Source: Candidatus Uhrbacteria bacterium CG_4_9_14_3_um_filter_36_7
GTDB lineage: Bacteria; Patescibacteriota; Patescibacteriia; UBA9934; GWF2-40-263
Direction of reading: 5' to 3'
Assembly (NCBI GenBank): GCA_002791255.1
Contig: PFWS01000002.1
Location: forward strand, 1 to 11,689
Length of the DNA stretch: 11,689 nucleotides
Shown: positions 1 to 6,596 of the stretch, in pieces
Numbering within the stretch: the first letter of the stretch is position 1
How the letters are laid out: the number at the start of each line of letters is the position of its first letter
Translations under genes and position numbers: made by a program
Notes under the pieces: model-generated
What the model was told of the DNA's origin: nothing
Database searches by the model: none
The model's input: the letters and a program-made list of their open reading frames with translations, nothing else

Positions 1-210
1 AAGTTTATACCTTCTTATTTTATCAATTACACCTATTTAGCAACAGGTCTATTGTCCTGGCCGCCAGTTCTGGGTGCTAAAAATAGTCGGCGGTCGAAAA
101 AAATTCCTGTTTTCCCTGAAAAGGGAAAAAAGGAGGATGATGATTCAATGAAAGAAACGTCTGAAGGCTCTGCGAAGGGCCAGGCTTGCCGTTCAGACGC
201 GGATATATAG
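1..210 (+). CDS. C-terminal fragment of an unidentified protein (partial at window start)
   Basis: Frame 1 is open from the first base to a TAG at 208-210, giving 69 residues with no start inside the window. The first part is protein-like and hydrophobic (FIPSYFINYTYLATGLLSW), which could be a last membrane segment. It is followed by a basic then acidic tail (KNSRRSKKIPVFPEKGKKEDDD). The last 17 codons run through a perfect 8-bp hairpin (158-165 with 192-199) belonging to the structured RNA downstream, so the natural C-terminus may have been replaced or extended by that element. I do not recognise the family. It could also be a chance open frame, because two further hairpins (59-65 with 89-95, and 111-117 with 122-128) lie inside it. 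Confidence 0.4.
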   Translation, partial: KFIPSYFINYTYLATGLLSWPPVLGAKNSRRSKKIPVFPEKGKKEDDDSMKETSEGSAKGQACRSDADI

Positions 211-777
211 AGGCAAGTTCGGCGCAACATGCGGATGTTCTAAACAGAGCGTTAGGAAAGGGATGATGAATCCTAAGTACGAAGCAAGGCTGTTTAAGGA
301 TATCTCCTGATCTTACGTAATGGTTTTATGTAAGTAATCAGGGCGTCGAGTGGGTAGCAATACCCCAAAGGGTCGCGCCAAAGCATGTAGGGTCACGGTG
401 ATCTGTGAAACCCTTAAGGGCTGGCAACCCAAACAGGTCATAAGGCCTTAATGTTTAGGCCTCCTGCCAGGAAGAGAGCAGGTTAATCTGAAACATCCTT
501 GGGCCATAGTAAAACACAGAAATCATTCTGTGTCGGTCAATGGCATCCCGTTTCGACTCACGTTTTTCGTTAAAACGAGAGGAAAATAGCACACTGTTCA
601 ATGAATAGTGTGCAAAACATTTCATTTTTAATTAAGGGAGGAAAAAGGTTGGGTAAGCCTTTATACTTGCCCCCGAAGTCCATCGGTAAAATGGACAGTT
701 TGCCAAATGGCAAACAACGGGAATACGAGCACACCCGTCCATTATGGAAAATGTGCCAAAAGAAGAAAGGAGGTCTT

Positions 778-822
778 ATGACTTTCTTCTTCCCGTCTTG
801 GTTCGGCTTATGTCGAGCCTAA
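778..822 (+). CDS. Possible 14-residue peptide ORF inside the structured RNA
   Basis: An ATG at 778-780 follows a strong ribosome-binding-type sequence, AAGGAGG at 767-773, four bases upstream. It opens a 14-codon frame (MTFFFPSWFGLCRA) stopping at TAA 820-822. The SD begins in the 3' end of the left arm of a perfect 10-bp helix (760-769 with 782-791), and the rest of it plus the ATG lie in the 12-base loop. The second half of the frame forms an 8-bp hairpin (800-807 with 812-819). Strong SDs are rare in this window, so its presence here is notable. It may be a leader peptide, the relic of the start of a lost intron-encoded protein, or a polypurine stretch with no translation. Confidence that it is translated is low. 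Confidence 0.2.
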   Translation: MTFFFPSWFGLCRA

Positions 823-954
823 ACGGCACCATCAACGGGACCCTTGCTGACGAAGCCGGGGCCTCGAAGCTGCCCCCGGTTTAAAAAACGTCTTAGCCGG
901 GGCTCTCGACTGAGCGCTTAAAGAAAAATTTTAAGAATTGAGTCAAGAGAAAAA

Positions 955-993
955 AGAACACACATTGTAAAAACAGGGTGTGTTTTTTATTTT
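955..993 (+). terminator. Intrinsic terminator closing the structured RNA
   Basis: A 7-bp stem, AACACAC (957-963) with GTGTGTT (978-984), has a 14-base loop and can extend with A-U pairs. It runs into a T-rich tail (983-995). It lies just after the last helix of the RNA region and defines its 3' end on the + strand. Confidence 0.75.
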
Positions 994-1250
994 TTAATAT
1001 AGATATGTTATCTTGAAAGTAATGGTTGATTTTAGATGACTTTGTCTTTTCTATCCTTATAGAATTAAATTATGTTATTTGCTTCTAAACAAAAATGTGA
1101 CACTTTTCTTGCTTTGAATATTTTTTTTATAAACCCATGATTTAAAAGGAGTCATTTTTTCGTTTAATCGTTTTTCGTGAGGATAAAAGACAGGGTCAAA
1201 ACAAAACCCGAGTGTTTTGTTTTAATAAAATAAATTGAATTATTTTGTTT
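994..1250. other. AT-rich intergenic leader without a gene
   Basis: Together with the RNA element this makes the longest stretch of the window without a convincing protein gene. It is strongly AT-rich. An AAAGGAG at 1145-1151 has no usable start codon behind it. I see no promoter that I would defend. The only clear structure is the hairpin at 1198-1223, listed separately. It presumably contains the promoter and 5' UTR of the polysaccharide cluster. Confidence 0.5.
1198..1223 (+). promoter_or_regulatory. 10-bp hairpin in the 5' leader of the polysaccharide cluster
   Basis: AAAACAAAAC (1198-1207) pairs perfectly with GTTTTGTTTT (1214-1223) around a 6-base loop, CCGAGT. It ends 27 bases before the first start codon. 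The U-rich right arm makes it terminator-like, but there is no U-tract after it. It may act as a weak attenuator or a stabilising 5' structure. Confidence 0.4.
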
Positions 1251-2639
1251 ATGGCCATCTCACAAAAATTTTCAACACTTGTTAAAAAAACTAAATCAGA
1301 AATTTCGCGCGATAAATTTAAGAAGAACAAAAAAATAACCACTAGATCTAAAACAAATACAAATGTGGTTATTGGACTTGGATATGTCGGACTTCCTTTG
1401 CTTTTTCTTATGAAAAAACGCCTTAAGCAAGTCACTGGAGTCGATATTGATGCAAAAAAAGTATTTCTTATTGAACACCGTGAGCTTCCATTTCATGATG
1501 AAACACTCTTAAAAAATTTTCCTGTAGGAAAAAAACTTTCAGTTACTACAGAATTTCGGGTGGTTGAACAAGCACAGACAGTGATTGTTTGTGTTCCAAC
1601 CCCTGTAACAAACGCACATGAACCAGATCTTCGTCCATTAAAAGAAGCTTGTTATTCTTTTGCACAGTTTTTGCGTCCAGGAACACTTGTAGTAATTGAA
1701 TCTTCTATTTATCCAGGAACAACCCGTGATATTGTACAACCTATTTTAGAAAAAGGTTCAGGGCTTTCTATAGAAAAAGGTGAGTTTTTTTTAGCACATT
1801 GTCCTGAAAGAATTAATCCAGCTGATCCTTATTGGCATGTTGAGAATATTCCACGTGTGGTTGGAGGAGTCAATAAAGCAAGTACACAAAATGCAGCAAG
1901 TTGGTATAGAAAGATACTTGGAAATGTTCAGGTTGAAGAAATGGAATCATCCGAAGAAGCTGAGGCAGTCAAAATGGTTGAAAATGCCTTTCGTGATGTA
2001 AATATTGCCTTTGTTAATGAACTAGCTATTGCATTTGAAGCCTTTGGTATAAATATAGTTCATGTTATTAAAGGAGCTTCTTCAAAGCCATTTGCCTTTT
2101 TGCCTCATTATCCTGGTTGTGGGGTAGGAGGACATTGTATTCCAGTGGATCCTTATTATTTAATTGAACGTGCACAAAAGAATGGTGTTTCTTTACATTT
2201 ACTTCGTACAGCTAGACAAGTAAATAATTTTATGCCAGAGCACACTGTTGAACGTACGTATCAAGCTCTTGCTAGCAATGGTTCAAAAGATCTTTCCGGT
2301 AAGGTAGTAACCGTACTTGGGCTTGCATATAAACGTAATACCGATGATCAAAGAGAAAGCCCATCTCATACCATGATTAAATTATTTAAACAACGCGGCT
2401 TTCAAGTGAGAGCTTATGATCCATATCTACCAAAAGATTCATCAGCGACTTCCCTTAAACAAGCTTTAGTAGGTTCTGATGTAGCAGTAATTGCAACCGA
2501 TCATGATCAATTTATTAAAACTATTACTCCTGAGCTACTTAAGCGATATCAAATTTCTTTGATTGTTGATGGGCGAAATTGTCTATCCAAGGAACCTTTT
2601 GAAGAAAAAGGAATTCATTATATTGGAATTGGAACATAA
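1251..2639 (+). CDS. UDP-N-acetylhexosamine-type 6-dehydrogenase (nucleotide-sugar dehydrogenase)
   Basis: It oxidises the C6 hydroxyl of a UDP-sugar to a carboxylate in two NAD-dependent steps, supplying a uronic acid for polymer synthesis in the cytoplasm. From the ATG at 1251 it has 462 residues. An N-terminal Rossmann domain carries GLGYVGLP (about 42-49), followed by VCVPTP, ESSIYPGTT and CPERINP. The catalytic Lys241 sits in VKMVENAFRDVN, and the nucleophile Cys296 in GVGGHCIPVDP. That GGHCIPVDP form is typical of WecC/WbpA/TviB enzymes on N-acetylated sugars, not of UDP-glucose dehydrogenases (GGSCFPKD). About 40 residues rich in Lys precede the Rossmann fold, longer than usual. I chose ATG 1251 over TTG 1245; neither has an SD. 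It is first in a three-gene cluster, 11 bases before the synthase. The exact sugar substrate is inferred only from motif type. Confidence 0.9.
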   Translation: MAISQKFSTLVKKTKSEISRDKFKKNKKITTRSKTNTNVVIGLGYVGLPLLFLMKKRLKQVTGVDIDAKKVFLIEHRELPFHDETLLKNFPVGKKLSVTTEFRVVEQAQTVIVCVPTPVTNAHEPDLRPLKEACYSFAQFLRPGTLVVIESSIYPGTTRDIVQPILEKGSGLSIEKGEFFLAHCPERINPADPYWHVENIPRVVGGVNKASTQNAASWYRKILGNVQVEEMESSEEAEAVKMVENAFRDVNIAFVNELAIAFEAFGINIVHVIKGASSKPFAFLPHYPGCGVGGHCIPVDPYYLIERAQKNGVSLHLLRTARQVNNFMPEHTVERTYQALASNGSKDLSGKVVTVLGLAYKRNTDDQRESPSHTMIKLFKQRGFQVRAYDPYLPKDSSATSLKQALVGSDVAVIATDHDQFIKTITPELLKRYQISLIVDGRNCLSKEPFEEKGIHYIGIGT

Positions 2640-2650
2640 TTTCTTTGTTT

Positions 2651-4000
2651 ATGGCAAAAAACTATCATCAACGTCTAATGATTCTTGTTATTCTGTTAAC
2701 TCTTTTGGTTGTCTTGATTGGTAAGTTGTTTTTTCGCACAGAAAATCCAAATATTTTGTTTTATGTTTACGGGTCAAGTGTGACTATTGTTATTTTTGTC
2801 ACTTTTATCACGGTCTTTTTTGCTTATAAAGATCCATACGAAAAGGTACGTATACGGAATTTTTCCAAACAAAAAAAACCACCGTATGTAAGTATTATTT
2901 TAGCAGTTCGTAATGAAGAAGTAGTTATTGGTCGATGTCTTGATTCACTCATTGCCCAAACATATCCTCGACGAAAAATTTATGTTGTAAACGATGCAAG
3001 TAGTGATCGAACCGCTGAAATTTTAGATGCTTATGCGGCAAAAGGTGAAATTACAGTAATTCACCGGCGTAGAAATGTTGGGAAAAAACGGGCGATTGCT
3101 GCTGCTATGGCACGGGCTACCGGTGATTATTTTGCTTTCACCGATAGTGACACTGTTATTGAATCAGATGCAATTGAAAAAATGGTTGCTGTAATGTATG
3201 ACAACCCAAAAATTGGCGCAGTCAATGGACATGTACGAGCCTTAAATGCTCAGGATAGTCTTTTAACAAAAATTCAAGATACATGGTATGAAGGACAATT
3301 TTCGATTCGTAAATCGTTTGAAAGTATTTTTGGGGCGGTTACTTGTGTATCAGGACCACTTGCGATGTTTCGGCGTGAAGCTATTTATAACTATATCCCC
3401 GCGTGGACACACGATACCTTTCTTGGTAAAGAATTTCGATTTTCAACAGATAGATCGCTTACGAATTTTGTTCTTTCGTCTGCAAGTATTGGACCAAAGC
3501 TAAAAAAACGTCATCAAAATTCTCCCTTTGTCCGCAAAAAAGATTATCCAATACAGGATTGGTTGGTTGTTTATACGGCTTGTGCCCACGCATGGACAGT
3601 TGTACCAGATACTTTCCACAAAGTTATTCGTCAACAAATACGATGGAAAAAAAGTTTTATTCGTAGCATCTTTTTGACTGGTCGATATTTTTATAAAAAG
3701 CCTTTACCTGTAGCTCTTGTCTATTACTTACACATTCTTTTTGTTCTTCTTGGTCCAATCATTAGTTTCAGGCACCTTATCTATCTGCCACTAACAGGCA
3801 ATCTTCTTTCTGCTTGGTTATATTTAGCAGGAATTTGTTATGTAGGATTACTATTCGGACTTGCTTATCGGCTACGCATCCCTGGAAATTATCGATGGTT
3901 ATATAGACCACTTATGAGCATTCTCTCAACACTTGTTTTTTCTTGGCTTATTTTCTATTCCGCATTAACGATTAAAAAATCATTATGGCACCGAGGATAA
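2651..4000 (+). CDS. Membrane GT2 glycosyltransferase, hyaluronan synthase/NodC-like processive synthase
   Basis: A family 2 processive beta-glycosyltransferase of 449 residues that would polymerise and export a polysaccharide across the membrane. Two N-terminal membrane segments (about 8-26 and 39-59) are followed by a cytoplasmic GT-A domain opening with YVSIILAVRNEE. Then come DSD (165-167, metal and UDP binding), VSGPLAMFRRE, FSTDRSLTNF (Asp267, the catalytic-base position) and QQIRW (328-332). At least three hydrophobic segments close the protein. The run SGPL.MFRRE, TFLG, TDRSLTN, QQ.RWKKSF closely follows the pattern of HasA hyaluronan synthases. Between TDRSLTN and QQIRW it appears some tens of residues longer than HasA. 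ATG 2651 is preferred over TTG 2645; no SD. The 3' end overlaps the deacetylase by 16 bases. The polymer made is unknown; chitin-like, PNAG-like or hyaluronan-like are all possible. Confidence 0.88.
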   Translation: MAKNYHQRLMILVILLTLLVVLIGKLFFRTENPNILFYVYGSSVTIVIFVTFITVFFAYKDPYEKVRIRNFSKQKKPPYVSIILAVRNEEVVIGRCLDSLIAQTYPRRKIYVVNDASSDRTAEILDAYAAKGEITVIHRRRNVGKKRAIAAAMARATGDYFAFTDSDTVIESDAIEKMVAVMYDNPKIGAVNGHVRALNAQDSLLTKIQDTWYEGQFSIRKSFESIFGAVTCVSGPLAMFRREAIYNYIPAWTHDTFLGKEFRFSTDRSLTNFVLSSASIGPKLKKRHQNSPFVRKKDYPIQDWLVVYTACAHAWTVVPDTFHKVIRQQIRWKKSFIRSIFLTGRYFYKKPLPVALVYYLHILFVLLGPIISFRHLIYLPLTGNLLSAWLYLAGICYVGLLFGLAYRLRIPGNYRWLYRPLMSILSTLVFSWLIFYSALTIKKSLWHRG

Positions 4001-5541
4001 AAAATCGTTTAAGAGACAGTCTAGGACTTTTATTTTTTATAGGTATTTTTGTTTTACTTGTTGGAAAATATTTTTTACCAGACCAGTTGATTCAAGGAGC
4101 ACGACGAATGGCAAATGAAATCACTATGAATGTTCTCTTTCTTCAAACAAAAGCAATGACTTTTTTTGATTCATCTTTACAAGCACGCGCACAAGCCAAA
4201 GAAGACGCGCGAGCTATTCCTGTTCTTGTCTATCATGGTCTTCCAAGATTTGATGATAGTGAAGTTACTAGATCTCGTTTTCGTGATCAAATGTTTGCAC
4301 TTAAACGTGATGGGTGGAATACGGTTAGTTTAGAAGAATTTTATGATTTTATGTATAACAATGCTGAATTACCAGAAAAATCGTTTCTTCTTACTTTTGA
4401 TGATGGAATACGAACAAGTTGGAAATATGCAGACCCTGTTTTAAAAGCTCTTGATTATAAAGCAGTAATGTTTATTATTACTTCAACTTCAGCTGTAGAT
4501 GGATCAGTTTACTATCTTTCTCGTGATGAAGTTGAAAAGATGATTGAAAGTGGGCGGTGGAAAATTCAATCGCACGGACATGAAGCCCATTTTCTTATTC
4601 CTATTGATGAAAAAGGAACCCTTGGACATTTTCTTTCAAATCTTGCTTGGTTAGATCAAGAACAACGTATGGAAACAATCGAAGAATATAGAGAGCGTAT
4701 ACGTAAAGATTTTGAGATTTCAAAAGAGGCAATTGAATCATTTGGAGTAACATCTTTAGCTTTTGCTTTTCCTTTTGGAGACTTTGGCCAAAATACTATA
4801 AACCTTCCGGATGCAGAAAAAGAAGTGGAACAACAAATAAAACCCGTTTTTCCTTTGGCTGATTTTTTTCAGTTTTGGGCAAGCCAAGGTTTTACGTTTA
4901 ATTATCCCATTGAATACTCCTCTGATGATTTTCGTTTAAGGCGTATTTCAGTTCGTTCAGATTGGAGTGGGCAAGAATTAGTTGATTATCTTTCCCGTGG
5001 AGAGGAAAAATATCTTCCGTATGTAGATAGTTTCGAAATTCAACGTGGATGGATTGATATTTGGGGAGATCAGGTGTTTGAACACGAAGGAATGACTATT
5101 AGTGCTTCAGAACAGACAACTGGTGGACTTTCATTTCTTGATGGTGCCTATTCATGGACATCTTATCGGTTTGAATCGGAAGTTGTGGTGGAACAAGGAT
5201 TAAGTGTATCTCTTATCGGGCGTTATCGAGATGTTAATCGATACGCAAGCTGTACTTTTCATGAAAATGCGGTTTTGATTCAATATCAATCATCTGATAT
5301 TGAAAAGACTATTGCTCGAAAAAATATGCCTGTTTTTAATAGAGACGAATCTTTTCGACCTTATCAACATATTGATGGACAGGTAATCACTTGTGGAATA
5401 AATGGAGATCCGATTATTTCAGCCGTGCTTCCAGAGGGAGAGATTGCTCCAAGTGGAGGGGTTGGTATAAAAACTTGGGATCCTTTGATTGACAATGCAA
5501 GTGTTCATGCATTATGGGTATCGGTTTCTCAAATTGATTAA
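3985..5541 (+). CDS. Membrane-anchored polysaccharide deacetylase with C-terminal beta-sandwich domain
   Basis: A NodB-family (carbohydrate esterase 4) enzyme of 518 residues, expected to remove acetyl groups from N-acetylhexosamine units of an extracellular polymer. An N-terminal membrane anchor (about 12-31) and linker lead to the catalytic domain. That domain holds PVLVYHG (79-85), TFDDG (137-141, Asp139/Asp140 as base and metal ligand), SHGHEAH (His197 and His202 as metal ligands) and FAFPFGDF (260-267). The His spacing, H-x4-H, matches the PgaB/IcaB type; classical NodB enzymes usually have H-x3-H. From about residue 350 to the end there is a beta-rich module (SLIGRYRDVNRYASCTF, GGVGIKTWD) with a LamG/concanavalin-like look, perhaps sugar binding. 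Its start lies inside the synthase gene (16-base overlap), so the two are probably translationally coupled. No SD is visible. The stop overlaps a hairpin shared with the convergent gene. Confidence 0.88.
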   Translation: MAPRIKNRLRDSLGLLFFIGIFVLLVGKYFLPDQLIQGARRMANEITMNVLFLQTKAMTFFDSSLQARAQAKEDARAIPVLVYHGLPRFDDSEVTRSRFRDQMFALKRDGWNTVSLEEFYDFMYNNAELPEKSFLLTFDDGIRTSWKYADPVLKALDYKAVMFIITSTSAVDGSVYYLSRDEVEKMIESGRWKIQSHGHEAHFLIPIDEKGTLGHFLSNLAWLDQEQRMETIEEYRERIRKDFEISKEAIESFGVTSLAFAFPFGDFGQNTINLPDAEKEVEQQIKPVFPLADFFQFWASQGFTFNYPIEYSSDDFRLRRISVRSDWSGQELVDYLSRGEEKYLPYVDSFEIQRGWIDIWGDQVFEHEGMTISASEQTTGGLSFLDGAYSWTSYRFESEVVVEQGLSVSLIGRYRDVNRYASCTFHENAVLIQYQSSDIEKTIARKNMPVFNRDESFRPYQHIDGQVITCGINGDPIISAVLPEGEIAPSGGVGIKTWDPLIDNASVHALWVSVSQID

Positions 5542-5558
5542 ATTTTAATTTTAATCAA
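5534..5558. terminator. Symmetric hairpin shared by two convergent genes
   Basis: TTGATTAAA (5534-5542) pairs with TTTAATCAA (5550-5558) around a 7-base loop. The stem contains the stop codon of the deacetylase (+, 5539-5541) and that of the secreted protein (-, 5551-5553). It has only one G-C pair, so it is weak as an intrinsic terminator. Its symmetry fits a bidirectional end signal. Confidence 0.45.
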
Positions 5559-6489
5559 GTTCATGAATGTAATATTGATCAAAGCTTGCATCCATATAAT
5601 CCGTGCGTAGACCTCCATGTCCTGGTTTATTAATAACAGGGCCTCCGATTGAACCAGTATCAATTGCCTTAGCTGCCAGTTGCCATTTTCCATTTGCTTC
5701 TTTATCAATATAAAGTTGAATTTGAACACTTCCATTTTCAAGAGTTTTTACGATGGTACGTAGTCCCATCCATTTATCTTTAGGAATAAAGTTTGGATTA
5801 CTATTTCGATTATATGAACTTGTTCCAGTTTCAAAAAATGGTTGATAATCAAGTGTGCTATAAAGTCCTTGATATTTTTTCTTGATAACCGCTGCTCCAT
5901 CAACACGTATACCTGCGTAATATAAAGTGTGTTGATCTTGATATCGGTTAAAAAGAAGAATTCCATCAGATGCATCCCGATCGGTTGTTTTTGATAGCTG
6001 TATTTCGTCCATCCGTACATATATTTCTTGGGAGAAATCTTTCCAAGAATCTTGAGTTATCAGACGAAAAATATTTTGTGGGTGTAAACCTTCATCTGAA
6101 TGACTGCTGTTATAACGTGCATAGCGTTTTTGAAGCGTTGAACCTTTGGGTTGATCTCCGTGCAAGGTCATTCCTTGATGATTTTGTATTATTAAAGCCC
6201 CTCCGGATGAAAGCCACCAATATCGGCTTCGGCTTTCTTCCATTGAGCTAGATTGGTAAAGAATACCTGGTTTCTTAAATGTATAGCGAAAAGATTTATT
6301 CGTACGATCAGATGATACAGAAGATATTTGATTTGATATTTTGGCAGGTTCTTCTTTTTTAAGATCAGTCGTATTGATAGTATAGTTCGCACTGGTCGTA
6401 AGCGGATGAAAAACAGAGAGAGGAACACCAAATGTAGCTAAAAGAATAAAAAAAGTTAGTAATGTTTTTTTGAAGATAAAATAAGGCAT
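5551..6489 (-). CDS. Secreted LamG/concanavalin-like beta-sandwich protein
   Basis: 312 residues. A signal peptide is clear: a basic start (MPYFIFKK), a hydrophobic core (LLTFFILLATFGVPLSVF), and a likely cleavage near residues 33-36 (TTSAN). The mature part begins with a polar Ser/Lys-rich linker. From about residue 65 it is rich in beta-strand patterns: YWWLSSGGALIIQNHQG, EIYVRMDEIQL, DGILLFNRYQDQHTLYYAGIR, KWMGLRTIVKTLENGSVQIQLYID, GGLRTDYMDASFDQYYIHEL. This layout is that of a LamG or polysaccharide-lyase-like jelly roll, with no catalytic motif I can name. Similar elements (RYxD, a GGxGIKTW/GGLRTDY turn, a final VS/IHEL strand) occur in the C-terminal domain of the deacetylase it faces. 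A role in binding or trimming the same surface polymer is inferred from this. A -35/-10 pair lies upstream. Confidence 0.7.
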   Translation of the reverse strand: MPYFIFKKTLLTFFILLATFGVPLSVFHPLTTSANYTINTTDLKKEEPAKISNQISSVSSDRTNKSFRYTFKKPGILYQSSSMEESRSRYWWLSSGGALIIQNHQGMTLHGDQPKGSTLQKRYARYNSSHSDEGLHPQNIFRLITQDSWKDFSQEIYVRMDEIQLSKTTDRDASDGILLFNRYQDQHTLYYAGIRVDGAAVIKKKYQGLYSTLDYQPFFETGTSSYNRNSNPNFIPKDKWMGLRTIVKTLENGSVQIQLYIDKEANGKWQLAAKAIDTGSIGGPVINKPGHGGLRTDYMDASFDQYYIHELD

Positions 6490-6517
6490 GTATTACAAAT
6501 AAATAATAAAACATTCC

Positions 6518-6546
6518 ACTTTAAAGCAGCTGAATGAGTGCGTCAA
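6518..6546 (-). promoter_or_regulatory. Promoter of the secreted beta-sandwich protein
   Basis: On the - strand, TTGACG (6546-6541) and TAAAGT (6523-6518) are separated by exactly 17 bases. The -10 ends 28 bases before the ATG of the secreted protein. The -35 is identical to those of the tRNA and rpmG promoters on the other strand. Confidence 0.55.
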
Positions 6547-6596
6547 GATAATTCTCTTTTTTTATCATAACATAGATATCTTCCAAATACATTCAA

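Larger units (their letters stand above)
158..993 (+). ncRNA. Large structured RNA of about 0.8 kb, family not recognised (group II intron-like at best)
   Basis: No convincing protein gene lies here, base composition is clearly richer in GC than the flanks, and helices follow one another. Seen: 158-165/192-199 (8 bp) enclosing 166-171/176-181 with a GCGA loop; 242-247/290-295 enclosing 252-257/271-276; 306-311/337-342 with 312-316/330-334; 342-345/376-379 enclosing 352-356/361-365 with a GCAA loop; 390-392/411-413 with 393-396/405-408; 421-424/467-470, 434-437/463-466 and 443-448/457-462 nested; 503-507/540-544 enclosing 514-520/527-533; 561-566/572-577; 589-595/607-613; 651-657/666-672; 678-683/691-696; 698-704/709-715; 760-769/782-791; 800-807/812-819; 855-861/874-880; 917-922/930-935. 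The GNRA loops and the terminal U-tract fix the + strand. The order (long 5' folded half, then a hairpin holding an SD and ATG, then GC-rich 3' helices) recalls group II intron domains I-IV. However, no GUGYG start, no reverse transcriptase and no canonical domain V were found. Ends are approximate. Confidence 0.6.

Noticed and set aside
33..230. 65-codon ORF on the - strand
   Set aside because: Antisense to the better frame 1 ORF and to the 5' hairpin of the RNA; composition is not protein-like and no family is recognised.
601..822. 73-codon ORF beginning MNSVQNISFLIK
   Set aside because: It passes through five or more perfect RNA hairpins and has an irregular composition; its end coincides with the short ORF at 778, but the longer frame has no SD or family.
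853..882. Group II intron domain V
   Set aside because: The base of the helix resembles the AGC triad, but the tetraloop and two-base bulge are missing and the length is 30, where 34 is expected. No GUGYG 5' end and no reverse transcriptase were found. Kept only as a hypothesis.
158..993. tmRNA, RNase P RNA, 6S RNA or rRNA fragment
   Set aside because: No tRNA-like ends or ALAA tag, no GAGGAAAGUCC or ACAGAA core of RNase P, and no rRNA signature that I can read.
1245..1250. TTG starts two codons upstream of the dehydrogenase and synthase ATGs
   Set aside because: No SD supports them, and the ATG in the shared TTTGTTTATGGC context is simpler.
5748..6431. Overlapping ORFs in other frames within the secreted protein gene
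   Set aside because: Shadows of the 312-residue gene, which has a signal peptide and consistent beta-strand pattern.
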